A stretch of DNA of 64,000 nucleotides from JBAXPV01 sp037132075 (GTDB lineage: Bacteria; Bacteroidota; Bacteroidia; Bacteroidales; CAIXZF01), in assembly GCA_037132075.1 (NCBI GenBank), contig JBAXPV010000001.1:62001-126000 (forward strand), written 5' to 3'. The position numbers and the translations under genes were made by a program. Below are positions 46,701 to 55,365 of this stretch, piece after piece; the stretch's first letter is position 1, and every line of letters begins with the position of its first letter. Below the pieces are notes generated by a model that saw nothing but the letters and a program-made list of their open reading frames with translations, did not search any database and was not told where the DNA came from.

Positions 46701-48806
46701 CAAAACCGGCTGTTCTACTTCGGTTTTCAACTGCTTCGATCGAAATTTTGTCCTCAGAATATCATGATTCCTGATAATAGTTTTGAGTGCACCGTCCAGA
46801 TTTCTTGTGTCCAGATCTCCTGAAAGTTGTATGTTGTAAAAGATATTATATGCAGAAAGCTCAGGCTCAGCCTGTTGCATAAACCATAAAGCCTTTTGAT
46901 TTTCGGAAAGTCCGGAAGGAATTGTCCCGGATTGCACTTCCTCAGGGGAATACATTTCGCTAACATCGCTGAATTCCCATTGTATCTCGTCTAAATCTGA
47001 TTGATCATGAAGGAGTTCTGAAATAATGAATGCCGGATGTTTGGCCAGGTTTCCTGCTGTGAGATGTTCAAACACACTCCTGATCGGAATCGAAATTCCG
47101 TATGTTGAATATAACTCAAGAACCAGTGCATTCGCTTTTAGAGAATTGCCTCCCAGGTCGAAAAAATTATCGTTCAGTCCAATCCCTTCCAATCCCAGGA
47201 CCTCTTCCCAGATCCGAACCATAGCCTTTTCATGATTGGATGAAGGGGTTATTGCAGGATAGCCCAATTCGGGTCTTATGGTTCCGGGCAGTGGCAGCGA
47301 CTTTCTGTCAATCTTCCCATTAGCGAGTTGGGGAAAATGCTCAAGACTGACGAAAATCTCAGGAATCATGAAATCCGGCAATGAATGTAAAAGGATTTTA
47401 CGCAATTCACTGACAGACAATGACATATCATTATTAAATTCCAGGTAAGCCACCAGCGTTTTACCGCTTTTCCTGTCCTCAACTACTTTTGCAACAGCAT
47501 GCTTAATCTCTGGTACCCGAAGCAAGGTTTGTTCGATTTCAGCCAGTTCAATCCGAAACCCGCGTATTTTTACCTGATCGTCTTTTCTACCGACATAAAT
47601 GAGTCTTCCCGATTCATCTATTTTTACCAGGTCGCCGGAGCGATAATAATAAGCCGGATCACTTCCATTGATTTTCAATGAAATAAAAGTTTTCTCAGTG
47701 AGCTCAGGAAGGTTGAGATATCCCCGCGCGATGCCCTCACCGCTTGCAAGAAGTTCGCCCACGTCTCCCGTTTGAACCGGGTTCAGGTCGTCACCAACAA
47801 TCAGCACCGTGGTCCCATGCAATGGCTGTCCAATATAGGCCTTTTCATCCGGATACAAGCGGCAGGACGTAATATTCGCGGTTGCTTCAGTCGGACCGTA
47901 AAGATTCCATAGCTGCAGTTCCGGAAACATGCCAAAGCTCTTTTTCAAAAGTGCATCTGAAACAGCTTCTCCTGACAAGTAAATGCAGGCAGGGACCGAA
48001 TCTTTATGTGAAGAACCTTCCCTGGTCTCCAGGTAATTCAGGATTTCGGCCCAAAGCGTGGGAACACAGTACAAGCCTGTCTGTGGGTGCAGGGAATACC
48101 ATTCTAACAGTTTTTCAGGCTGACGAACCAACAATGGATCGAGTATATGCAGTGTTCTCCCCGACAATAATGTTGAATAAAACTGAGTTACGGCAGCCGC
48201 AAAAATGAAAGAAGAACTCAGTGGCAAACCAAGCCTGGTTTCCGAAATCACCCTGTCGTGGAACCAATGAACATAGTAATTGAGGTTACGGTGTTCGATC
48301 ATTACACCTTTGGGGTTGCCCGTTGAACCTGATGTGTACATGATATAGGCAAGATCACCTGCCTGGATAGTGTTGGCTTTTAATATCTTCTTTTCTGAAG
48401 GCTGTTTCAAAGCAAACCAATCCGGGCAGAGCATCTTTCTTTGCCCTGATTCAGTAAAACCAGGCAGAGAAGTATCTGTAATAACCAATTTAACATTGGC
48501 ATCATGAAGGATATAACGGATGCGTTCCTCAGGAAAATTCAGGGAGAGCGGAACATAGGCTGCCCCTGATTTCAGAACTGCCAAAATTGAAATCGCCAGA
48601 TTTACGGAAGGATTCAAATAAATACCAACCATAGAACCAGGTCCTATACCTGATTGCTGTAACTCCCAAGCCAGGTTTGTGGAAAAAAGATCCAGCAAAC
48701 CGAAACTGACTTGTTCAGTTTCATGAACAACAGCAATACGATCCGGAGCCGTTAGCGACCTGGAAAATATTTCTTCATGTAGCGGTTTAAATATGTCCAT
48801 GTTCAA
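43719..48806 (-). CDS. NRPS, A-PCP-C-A-PCP (loading plus first module)
   Basis: This 1695-residue synthetase starts directly with an A domain (about 10-500; YTSGSTGNPKG about 160), so it contains the loading module. PCP1 Ser is in DLGGNSLKA (about 554). A condensation domain (about 645-1070) with HHIVFDG (about 755) follows, then A2 (about 1090-1560; FTSGSTGNPKG about 1234) and PCP2 (EVGGHSLLL, about 1622). In A1 the position that normally holds the amino-binding Asp is Ala (FIFAAAVTQF), pointing to a carboxylic-acid starter. In A2 the Asp is present (NFDISIMELF), but the pocket (roughly D-I-M-Q-I-S-Q-V-Y) matches no code I can name. The end carries a basic tail (MKNKIRRTNF). It lies 21 bp upstream of the PKS gene. 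Confidence 0.94.
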   Translation of the reverse strand: MNMDIFKPLHEEIFSRSLTAPDRIAVVHETEQVSFGLLDLFSTNLAWELQQSGIGPGSMVGIYLNPSVNLAISILAVLKSGAAYVPLSLNFPEERIRYILHDANVKLVITDTSLPGFTESGQRKMLCPDWFALKQPSEKKILKANTIQAGDLAYIMYTSGSTGNPKGVMIEHRNLNYYVHWFHDRVISETRLGLPLSSSFIFAAAVTQFYSTLLSGRTLHILDPLLVRQPEKLLEWYSLHPQTGLYCVPTLWAEILNYLETREGSSHKDSVPACIYLSGEAVSDALLKKSFGMFPELQLWNLYGPTEATANITSCRLYPDEKAYIGQPLHGTTVLIVGDDLNPVQTGDVGELLASGEGIARGYLNLPELTEKTFISLKINGSDPAYYYRSGDLVKIDESGRLIYVGRKDDQVKIRGFRIELAEIEQTLLRVPEIKHAVAKVVEDRKSGKTLVAYLEFNNDMSLSVSELRKILLHSLPDFMIPEIFVSLEHFPQLANGKIDRKSLPLPGTIRPELGYPAITPSSNHEKAMVRIWEEVLGLEGIGLNDNFFDLGGNSLKANALVLELYSTYGISIPIRSVFEHLTAGNLAKHPAFIISELLHDQSDLDEIQWEFSDVSEMYSPEEVQSGTIPSGLSENQKALWFMQQAEPELSAYNIFYNIQLSGDLDTRNLDGALKTIIRNHDILRTKFRSKQLKTEVEQPVLEIFHSPMPITDLEAISHSRAIASQAFKLEDAPLFRFILYELGQSRHSLSVIVHHIVFDGFSFDVFLKELSDLYDHKITAGNSGKCTTASYAQFCKNENLYLSGIQYVEDKQFWQKQLFRAPAFFEIATDFSRPDAASHEGGQLRRTIDPILKSKLKTLGDRAGASMFMTCLSAFSVLLNRHSGRNDFLIGTPAANRFKKWQLSMIGYFVNTILLRIRIGELYSFNDLLGSVRDQTLESLAHSRFPFSHLNEVLRSERIQGVNPFFQLMFAYHEADWRFASDSGLSGYATEEFFGQSKFDLFAEIFDRHDDAEVVFTYSSRLYQPGTIQVLLDHFVQILEDICESPKASLKAINMMSTVEYHKIVQEWNQTAFPFEINGNLFDLVEQQIKKTPDLPALVSRNEVISYKEMGHQVNVMAANLFALGVTKGTPVGIHLENSPLMVKCILAVFKAGGIYIPLDPYYPEARFRYVIDKTKIRYLIVDAGYDTALEHFRGQITRGDELLNESSEQPAAGLSAPNMPGDLAYILFTSGSTGNPKGVMIRHESLMNFLVWTRQGLELSAEDAILAATSINFDISIMELFAPLISGARVVLEKRKELQAPEKVEAILNDMNVNIIQFVPSGLKALHDAGVIRRSKQLKAIISGGEKLSKALQEQILSDFDGDLFNQYGPTEATVYAAKWHCLRDNNLRIVPIGTPVSNATLYILDEDLKPVPIGVPGEIYIGGKILADGYFEDPDQTAARFLPDPFVRGKRNRIYKTGDLAMFRHDGAVELLGRTDQQVKIRGFRIELGEIESVILRFPGIRNAVVNTRILKDEDVRLFAYLVPEPEAIVNENELRDFLRLHLPAYMIPGHCIIAPAIPVLPNGKTDFNSLLNLRPQVPKIPDFIHQKMNETERALTKLWHELLEHHSFTSQDNFFEVGGHSLLLVKLKDLIAENLNEDVSIVDLFRYPSIHTLSAFLRKDNPEHTSMDLTDRVALRNQSMKNKIRRTNFPR

Positions 48807-48852
48807 TTTCCCTTGAGGATATCAAGTTTAAGTATGGGGGGATGAGGGAAAC

Positions 48853-50424
48853 TTATTTTGTTGTAAAATTCCAGGGATTATAATTAATGAGTTGTGCGGG
48901 TGAAGTCGGAAAGTCGCCAAGCAGGTATTTCAGGTCAATAATTCTGACCAAAATAGACTGACGTCCGGTTTCAGCATTCAACATCGTTGTATTATAATCC
49001 ATGTAAGTATTAATAATGTCTATTTGTGTGGAGGTACCCATCTTAAACTTCTGGACTTCATTCTGATAGGTCTTCGCCTCAATATCAGCCAGCGTAATCT
49101 GGCTTTTATAGATCCGGATCAGGATGTTCAGGTCGCTAAGGAGTTTCAAAACCTGGGCTTTCGATTCAAATTGAATTTTTTCGAGCTGGGTCTTGTTCAA
49201 TTCATAAGCCGAGAGTTTGGCAACATACTCCCCTTTTCGCTCCTCATTTTTAAACGGCAATTTATAGGTTAAAGTCAAATTGAATGAGGAACCCGGGCTA
49301 TTACTGGAAAAGGTCTGATTGAAATCTGAAAATGGCTGATAGGCTGTAGTTCCAAATAGAAAGTACTTCATATCGAGGGTGAGTTCATTCAACTTATTAT
49401 GTTTTGCCGCATTCAGAGAAATTTCGGATGAAGAGGTCAGCATCTCCTGGCTCTTGTAATAGGGGGTCCTGACCAGCATGGAATCCATATTTTTGTAGAC
49501 ATAGGCTGAATACTTTTCCCATGCAAAAGATGCAGGATCAGGCAATGAATCCAGGAAAACCGGCAATTGATTGGGTGTCTTTTTCCCTTTCGTCCCGGTG
49601 GCAGTGATGAGATCGAATAATGAATTGACGATTTCGTTTCTTGACAATAAGAATTGTTGTGAAATGTTAAGCTGGTGTGCTGTTGCACGATAGATTTCTA
49701 CTTGTGCAATTTGCTCATTGTCAATCATTGACTGTATATCAGAGAGATATTGGCGGGATTCGGCATCAGCTTCAGACAAGATTTTGAAGATCTTAACCCG
49801 CTCATAAACATTATAATACGATGTAAGTGAATTTTTAATGAATTGACATATTTCGTCGGTGAAGGCAATATTCTGAGCTTTGTTGATCAGGACAGATGAA
49901 AGCAGGTTGGCATTGCTGGTATTGTTTTTCCCAAAGTCACGCAAAATGGGCATAGAAACACCTGCCCACATTCCTGATTCATTAACAGGCATATAAGCCG
50001 TTGGAAAAACATTAGGTACACCGGAAATGATATCAGTTTCTGTCGAAAGCTTGAATCCTGTAAAGAATTTCATCCCCAGACGCGTTGGAAGTAACAACTG
50101 GCCATCCAGAGAATAAGAATCCTTGTAAACGACCGTTGGATCCGTGCCATAATATTGGTTGGTACCCAGGCTAAGCTGTGGATTCAAAAATCCCCTGGCG
50201 CTGACCATCTGTCCCCTGCTTTCTTCAACGATATGCTTTTTTAATTTTATGCTGTAATTTTCATCAAGACCTCTTTCAAGTATTCTGTACGTAGACAAGG
50301 TATCGTAGTTAAAAAGCTGCTGGCTTATCACAGGTATGTTTACCCCTAGAATAAGAAATACAATAAGGATTCTATTTTTCATTGCACTGTGTACTTTAAT
50401 AATTTTCATAGCCGGAATGCTCAT
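48853..50424 (-). CDS. TolC-family outer membrane channel of NHLM exporter
   Basis: This is an outer-membrane efflux protein of about 523 residues. A signal peptide begins at MKNRILIVFLILG (ATG 50382), so ATG 50382 or 50409 may be the true start; the longest form starts at 50424. The mature part has two long helical stretches of the TolC/OEP family and beta-rich barrel segments (LSLGTNQYYGTD, SFNLTLTYKLPF). It is encoded between the exporter ABC genes and the NRPS genes, so it should complete the tripartite exporter with the HlyD-type adaptor. It is different from the channel of the RND pump at 1121-2404. Confidence 0.85.
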   Translation of the reverse strand: MSIPAMKIIKVHSAMKNRILIVFLILGVNIPVISQQLFNYDTLSTYRILERGLDENYSIKLKKHIVEESRGQMVSARGFLNPQLSLGTNQYYGTDPTVVYKDSYSLDGQLLLPTRLGMKFFTGFKLSTETDIISGVPNVFPTAYMPVNESGMWAGVSMPILRDFGKNNTSNANLLSSVLINKAQNIAFTDEICQFIKNSLTSYYNVYERVKIFKILSEADAESRQYLSDIQSMIDNEQIAQVEIYRATAHQLNISQQFLLSRNEIVNSLFDLITATGTKGKKTPNQLPVFLDSLPDPASFAWEKYSAYVYKNMDSMLVRTPYYKSQEMLTSSSEISLNAAKHNKLNELTLDMKYFLFGTTAYQPFSDFNQTFSSNSPGSSFNLTLTYKLPFKNEERKGEYVAKLSAYELNKTQLEKIQFESKAQVLKLLSDLNILIRIYKSQITLADIEAKTYQNEVQKFKMGTSTQIDIINTYMDYNTTMLNAETGRQSILVRIIDLKYLLGDFPTSPAQLINYNPWNFTTK

Positions 50425-50438
50425 TGTTTACCAGGATT

Positions 50439-53159
50439 TCAGGCCAGCTGCCGACGGGTAAGTTCCGCAAAGAACCCATTCTTCTCAATAAGCTCCTTAT
50501 AACTGCCTTCCTCGATAAGCTGACCCTTGTCAAGGACAAAAATGCGGTCTGCATTGATGATCGTGCTCAAACGGTGCGCAATCACAATGCGGGTAGCATT
50601 AAGTTTCTCAATGGATGCACTTACAATTCCCTGGGTTTCATTGTCTAGGGCGCTGGTCGCTTCGTCAAAAATGAAGACTTTCGGATTACGAATCAATGCC
50701 CTTGCAATGACAATACGTTGTTGCTGCCCTCCCGACAAATTATCCCCGCCCGGTGGCAGTATGGTTTGCATTTTGTTGGGGAGATTCCTGATTTCATCAG
50801 CACAACCGGCCATCTCAGCCGCATGCCAGGCATCTTCCTCCGTATAGAGCGAGGAACCTGTGATATTATAAAGCACGGTTCCCTGCATGATCCGGGAGTT
50901 CTGCAAAACAACACCAAATTGATCACGGATACCACGGATGTCGAGGTCTTTCAACTCCTTATTGTCAAAAAGCACACTGCCTACCTCATAATATTCGAAC
51001 CCAAGTAACAAACGGACCAGGGTTGATTTCCCGGAACCGGAACTTCCTGTGATCGCCACAAACTGTCCGGGATTGATCAGCATATTGATATCCTTCAGGC
51101 TCCAATCCGGTGAGTCCTGGTATTTAAAACTTAAAGATGTTATCTCAATTTTGCCACTGAGTTCTCCCGGGTCAAGTTTTCCATTTGTGTCTTCGGTCTC
51201 AGCCTCAAGTATCGGCTGAAACAATTGAAAAGTCGGCTTGATATTCAGCAAGGGCACTGTGACCATGAAGGTTTGAATCATTGCGCCCTGGAAACTCAGG
51301 TAGGCGCTGTTAAAAGCAACAAAATCACCGATGCCGAAACCTGACGTACCTGAAGTAAATAAAGAATAGACCCTGATAAATATCAGCAGCGACGCGAGAA
51401 CCGGAAATGTTACCGTGAAAATATTGGCAATCATAATCAGATTCCGCTTCTGGCGATAGTGATCCTTTTGCTGTGCGTAGCGATCGGCCCAAAGCGCAAA
51501 CACCTTCTCTTTACTGCCTGTGACTCTTATTTTATTGATTCCGCGAATGGCCATCATCAGGAATCCCGAAATCATGGCATCCATGCGGCGCATAAATGCA
51601 ACATGTTTGTATGCCAAAAGGCTGATGGTGAGCGTAAACCCGGCAACAACTAAGCCCAGTGCCAGGGCGAGCAACGCCAGCTGTACATCATAAAAAAACA
51701 GCAGGCCCAGGTAAAATATTGAAAAGATCCCAGAAATCATCGCACCAAGAACTGTGGTAGAGAGGGTATCCCTGATCCGCTCTATCCCCATGCTGCGTTC
51801 GGCCAAATCTCCCGGACTGTAATTGCGGAAAAACCCGACCTGAAGCGATAATATCCGGTCCCATAAAGCTGCCTGGAGCTTGTACCCTGCTTTTCCGGCC
51901 ATCCGCAACACCGCGATGGATTTGGCAAAATTCAACAAGCCGATCGTGATGACACACATCAGCATAATTGCACCAATCTGCCATAACTCACTGATATCAC
52001 CGCCAGGGATAACAGTATTGAAGATATAACCCCCAACAACCGGAATCAGCAAGGCAAGTAAGGCACCGATGATTCCTATCACTAAAAAAATTATAATATC
52101 ACGATAAGTAAACTGAAGGGCAAAACGCAGCAGATCCTTGCCGCTAAGCTTACCCTTCGGAAAGGGCGTAAAAAAACTCCAGGCATCTGGCTCAAGCAGC
52201 TGGTGCACAGATTCAGTAAGCAATTCCTTCTTTTTGCCCAGTAAGTCAACCATCAGGTATTTCGTATTCCCTTTGGCAATGAGAGCCACCGGGGTATGGC
52301 CGTCTTTAAGGTAACCAAGCATCGAACCCGCATTGTTGTGCCACCAATGAGGTTCAAGTGTCACTTTCCTGGAGCGTATGTTCGAGGCTCTGAGAATGTT
52401 CCATAAAGAATCATGCTTGTCGCTGATACGGTTACCCGGATCAGAAAATTCAATGTGTTCCTCTTTTCCTATCAGCTGACAGGTCTGAAGCAGGAGCATA
52501 TTCTGATTAGTTATTTTTTTCGGGCTCCCGTCATCACCAGGGGAATCAGCAAAAAGATCAACAGTAACTTTTCCTGAAATAATAGACTTAAAGCGATTGA
52601 ACGAACTGGAAATGGCATTCGTCCTGAAAGCATAGGTGTTGCTTACATTTTTATTCGCGACTTTTAGGTCCTCTGCATACAAATTCTGTAAAACGCTTAA
52701 TGTCAAGTCGTTAAATCTGAACAACTGAGCAGGGTCTGCTTTACATGATGCTGTTGCTTCTATTATATTGAACTGGGGCTGCGTACTGAAATGACTTAGT
52801 CCTTCAGACAAGCTGTTAAACCATTGATCTATCAGGGAAGAAAAATAATCCGGATTGTGCTGCTGTAGCTTTTTCTGCGATTCGGTGTTAAGAACCCCGA
52901 TAGTGCAATCTGTTAAAGAACACAATATCAGCGAAAGTGTGTCATTATCTTTAAAGGAAGGAATTAAAAAAGGCCCCTTTACCCGAAAAAGAAACAGCCT
53001 GCGCCCCGGTCCCCCGCTTAGTTTTTCCACATAGAAAACGTCTGTTTCACCCGACTCAATGTAAAAAGCTACGGAAGACGCATCATTCAAAGAAAGCGTT
53101 TTGTTACTGAATAACTTCTTTGTCTGCGTGTATAAGGAAGATATCACCTGTTGCTCCAT
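50439..53159 (-). CDS. NHLM-type ABC exporter permease/ATPase, long N-terminal domain
   Basis: This 906-residue half-transporter carries a ~340-residue N-terminal region without a classical protease motif (the start resembles the cupin/cNMP-binding-like domain of NHLP/NHLM bacteriocin export ATPase subunits). It is followed by six TM segments (about 355-640) and an ATPase. Walker A is ITGSSGSGKSTLVRLL (about 706), signature LSGGQQQR (about 806), Walker B FIFDEATSALD (about 833) and H-loop IVIAHRLS. In known NHLM systems this type works with a second peptidase-type half-transporter, here the adjacent gene, one base away. Expected to export the NRPS-PKS product, or a peptide, across the inner membrane. 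Confidence 0.85.
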   Translation of the reverse strand: MEQQVISSLYTQTKKLFSNKTLSLNDASSVAFYIESGETDVFYVEKLSGGPGRRLFLFRVKGPFLIPSFKDNDTLSLILCSLTDCTIGVLNTESQKKLQQHNPDYFSSLIDQWFNSLSEGLSHFSTQPQFNIIEATASCKADPAQLFRFNDLTLSVLQNLYAEDLKVANKNVSNTYAFRTNAISSSFNRFKSIISGKVTVDLFADSPGDDGSPKKITNQNMLLLQTCQLIGKEEHIEFSDPGNRISDKHDSLWNILRASNIRSRKVTLEPHWWHNNAGSMLGYLKDGHTPVALIAKGNTKYLMVDLLGKKKELLTESVHQLLEPDAWSFFTPFPKGKLSGKDLLRFALQFTYRDIIIFLVIGIIGALLALLIPVVGGYIFNTVIPGGDISELWQIGAIMLMCVITIGLLNFAKSIAVLRMAGKAGYKLQAALWDRILSLQVGFFRNYSPGDLAERSMGIERIRDTLSTTVLGAMISGIFSIFYLGLLFFYDVQLALLALALGLVVAGFTLTISLLAYKHVAFMRRMDAMISGFLMMAIRGINKIRVTGSKEKVFALWADRYAQQKDHYRQKRNLIMIANIFTVTFPVLASLLIFIRVYSLFTSGTSGFGIGDFVAFNSAYLSFQGAMIQTFMVTVPLLNIKPTFQLFQPILEAETEDTNGKLDPGELSGKIEITSLSFKYQDSPDWSLKDINMLINPGQFVAITGSSGSGKSTLVRLLLGFEYYEVGSVLFDNKELKDLDIRGIRDQFGVVLQNSRIMQGTVLYNITGSSLYTEEDAWHAAEMAGCADEIRNLPNKMQTILPPGGDNLSGGQQQRIVIARALIRNPKVFIFDEATSALDNETQGIVSASIEKLNATRIVIAHRLSTIINADRIFVLDKGQLIEEGSYKELIEKNGFFAELTRRQLA

Positions 53160-53160
53160 A

Positions 53161-55335
53161 TCAATTCAGGTTTACAAGTTTAAAATAGAGTCCCTGCTGA
53201 TCCTTGATCATTTCCTCATGGGTACCTTGCTGAACGACTTTGCCTTTGTCGAGAACGATGATCTCATCACAATCACGGATTGTACTGAGCCTGTGAGCGA
53301 TAATAACAGTGGTACAGCCTCTGCGCCGGATGTTGTTGTCGATTTCCTTTTCGGTATTGGCATCCAGAGCGCTGGTGGCTTCATCCATGACAAGGATACT
53401 CGGATTTACAACCAAAGCGCGGGCAATTTCAATACGCTGTCTCTGGCCACCGCTGAGGTTACTCCCGCCATTGATGAGCAAACCGCCATAACCACCTGGT
53501 CTCGACGAAATAACATCATGTATGCATGAGTCCTTGGTGGATTGAATAATATCAGGCGCTCCAATGGTATTGTTCCACATGGTAATATTGTCATTAACGG
53601 TGCCTCTGAACAGAAATATTTCCTGGTCCACCAGGGATACAGAATTCCTGATCACATCCTGGGGATAACAGGAACGATCCTTCCCGTCAAACAGGATCTC
53701 ACCTGCCCATGGATGGTACAGGCCTGCAATCAGTTTGGCCATGGTCGACTTTCCGGAACCGGAACTACCTACCAGGGCAACCCGTTTTCCCGGTTCAATG
53801 TTGATTGAAAAATTCTCTATCAAAGGCTCCCGAAACCGGTCATATCCAAAAGTGACATTTTTAAATTCCAGCCTTCCGTGCAACTTTGAATTCGAAAGAT
53901 TAAGTGCCGCAATATTATCGGATAACTCATTTTTAAAATAAATATCTTCTTCTGTCGAAAGGGCATCCTGTATCGTATCAATATTGCTCTTTGCCTCCTG
54001 CAAATCACTGCCCATTGAAACCACATTCTTTACCGGACCTGTAAAGTTCGACATCAGGCTCTGAAAAGCAATAAAAACACCAATGGTCATCTCACCGTAA
54101 ATAACCAACAGCCCTCCAAGTGTAAGCAAGATGATGTTATTGAGGTTCGACAGGAAATCGGGTAAAGCATCCAGCAGGTTGGAAGTGACATTTAGTTTCT
54201 GATCATAAACAACCGCGTTGGAGAGTTCCCCCGACCAGATCCCATAAAAATCGTTCTCCGATCCTGTTGCTTTTATGGTTTCAATCTGTTCAAGCCCGAC
54301 ACCTGCCGTGCTGAAAGTACGCTGGGTTCGCTCATAAAGAAGCTGGTTGAGTGTAGATCGCTTTTCGGAAACGACCCGCAGTACAAAAAGATTTACCAGA
54401 ATCACGGTAACGCCAATCACTGTCAGTAACAAATTGTACTGAACCATCACGGCCGCATAAAAAATCACTGTAATCAGGCTCGAAGCTGTAACGGAGAGTC
54501 CTGTTGAAAGAAGCGTTGCCAGGTTGTCATTAAGTTGTACACGCTTAAAAATCTCACCCGGTTGGCGTGAGCTGAAAAAGCGGATTGGCAGTTTCAGGAT
54601 GTGCATCAGGAGTTTCGAGGACTCAACGATGGCCATGCGCAACTCAATTTTAACCAGTATTTTTTGTTGCAAAAAGGTAAGCAAGCCATTAAAAACAAAG
54701 AGCCCGGCAATGAGTGCCAGCATCGGCCGGAAGTAGAGGGGCTGATTTAAACCGATAATCTCATCAAAAAAGAGCTTGTTCAGGCCTGCCATAATAATAG
54801 CAGGAATTACCAGGATGGCCCCGCAAATCAACACATAAATAAGGTCTGAGCGACTGGGTTTGATTCGGGCCAGCACCTTATAAATAAACCCATTCCGGTC
54901 TTTTTTGGGTTCAAATTCTTTTGTTGGTATCAAACTCAGGGCTGTTCCGTCGTATAATTCTGCTAACTCCTGCTCACCCAATTTCTTTTTCCCTTCACGG
55001 GTATCATTCAATAGGTAAGACGCCTTGTCAAAGCCCGTCAGAACGCTGTAATTGCCACCCCGGATTGACAGGATCACAGGCAAATTAAGGTTTTTAAGTT
55101 CCGGGACAGTACACATATTCACTTCAGCTTTAAATCTATAGCCAGAGGCAACTTTCATGAGCCGTTCCGGTGGTATCCTGGAATTATCAGAAACCCCACA
55201 TTCCTGGTTTAACAGATCTTTAACCGGATAACAATGGTAATAGGACATCACCATCGTCAGCGCAACAGGCCCTGATTCATTTTCTCCCAACTGGAGCATG
55301 ACAGGAACCTTTGTTTTTACACGATCATTTTTCAT
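53161..55335 (-). CDS. NHLM-type ABC exporter with degenerate C39 domain
   Basis: This 724-residue half-transporter has an N-terminal C39-like domain (about 1-140), six TM segments (about 165-450) and an ATPase with Walker A LVGSSGSGKSTMAKL (about 527), LSGGQRQR (about 627) and VMDEATSALD (about 648). In active C39 peptidases the first motif is Q-x4-E-C-G; here it reads QLGENESG, with Ser in place of the nucleophile Cys. The His motif is also altered (GNYSVLTGF, where N-H-F-V-V is usual), while the Asp region (LNDTREG) is partly kept. The domain therefore probably cannot cut leader peptides and may instead bind substrate. It lies 30 bp after the HlyD gene and 1 bp before the second ABC gene. 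Confidence 0.87.
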   Translation of the reverse strand: MKNDRVKTKVPVMLQLGENESGPVALTMVMSYYHCYPVKDLLNQECGVSDNSRIPPERLMKVASGYRFKAEVNMCTVPELKNLNLPVILSIRGGNYSVLTGFDKASYLLNDTREGKKKLGEQELAELYDGTALSLIPTKEFEPKKDRNGFIYKVLARIKPSRSDLIYVLICGAILVIPAIIMAGLNKLFFDEIIGLNQPLYFRPMLALIAGLFVFNGLLTFLQQKILVKIELRMAIVESSKLLMHILKLPIRFFSSRQPGEIFKRVQLNDNLATLLSTGLSVTASSLITVIFYAAVMVQYNLLLTVIGVTVILVNLFVLRVVSEKRSTLNQLLYERTQRTFSTAGVGLEQIETIKATGSENDFYGIWSGELSNAVVYDQKLNVTSNLLDALPDFLSNLNNIILLTLGGLLVIYGEMTIGVFIAFQSLMSNFTGPVKNVVSMGSDLQEAKSNIDTIQDALSTEEDIYFKNELSDNIAALNLSNSKLHGRLEFKNVTFGYDRFREPLIENFSINIEPGKRVALVGSSGSGKSTMAKLIAGLYHPWAGEILFDGKDRSCYPQDVIRNSVSLVDQEIFLFRGTVNDNITMWNNTIGAPDIIQSTKDSCIHDVISSRPGGYGGLLINGGSNLSGGQRQRIEIARALVVNPSILVMDEATSALDANTEKEIDNNIRRRGCTTVIIAHRLSTIRDCDEIIVLDKGKVVQQGTHEEMIKDQQGLYFKLVNLN

Positions 55336-55365
55336 ATCAGGGTCTCAATTAATTGGGAATGAGTG

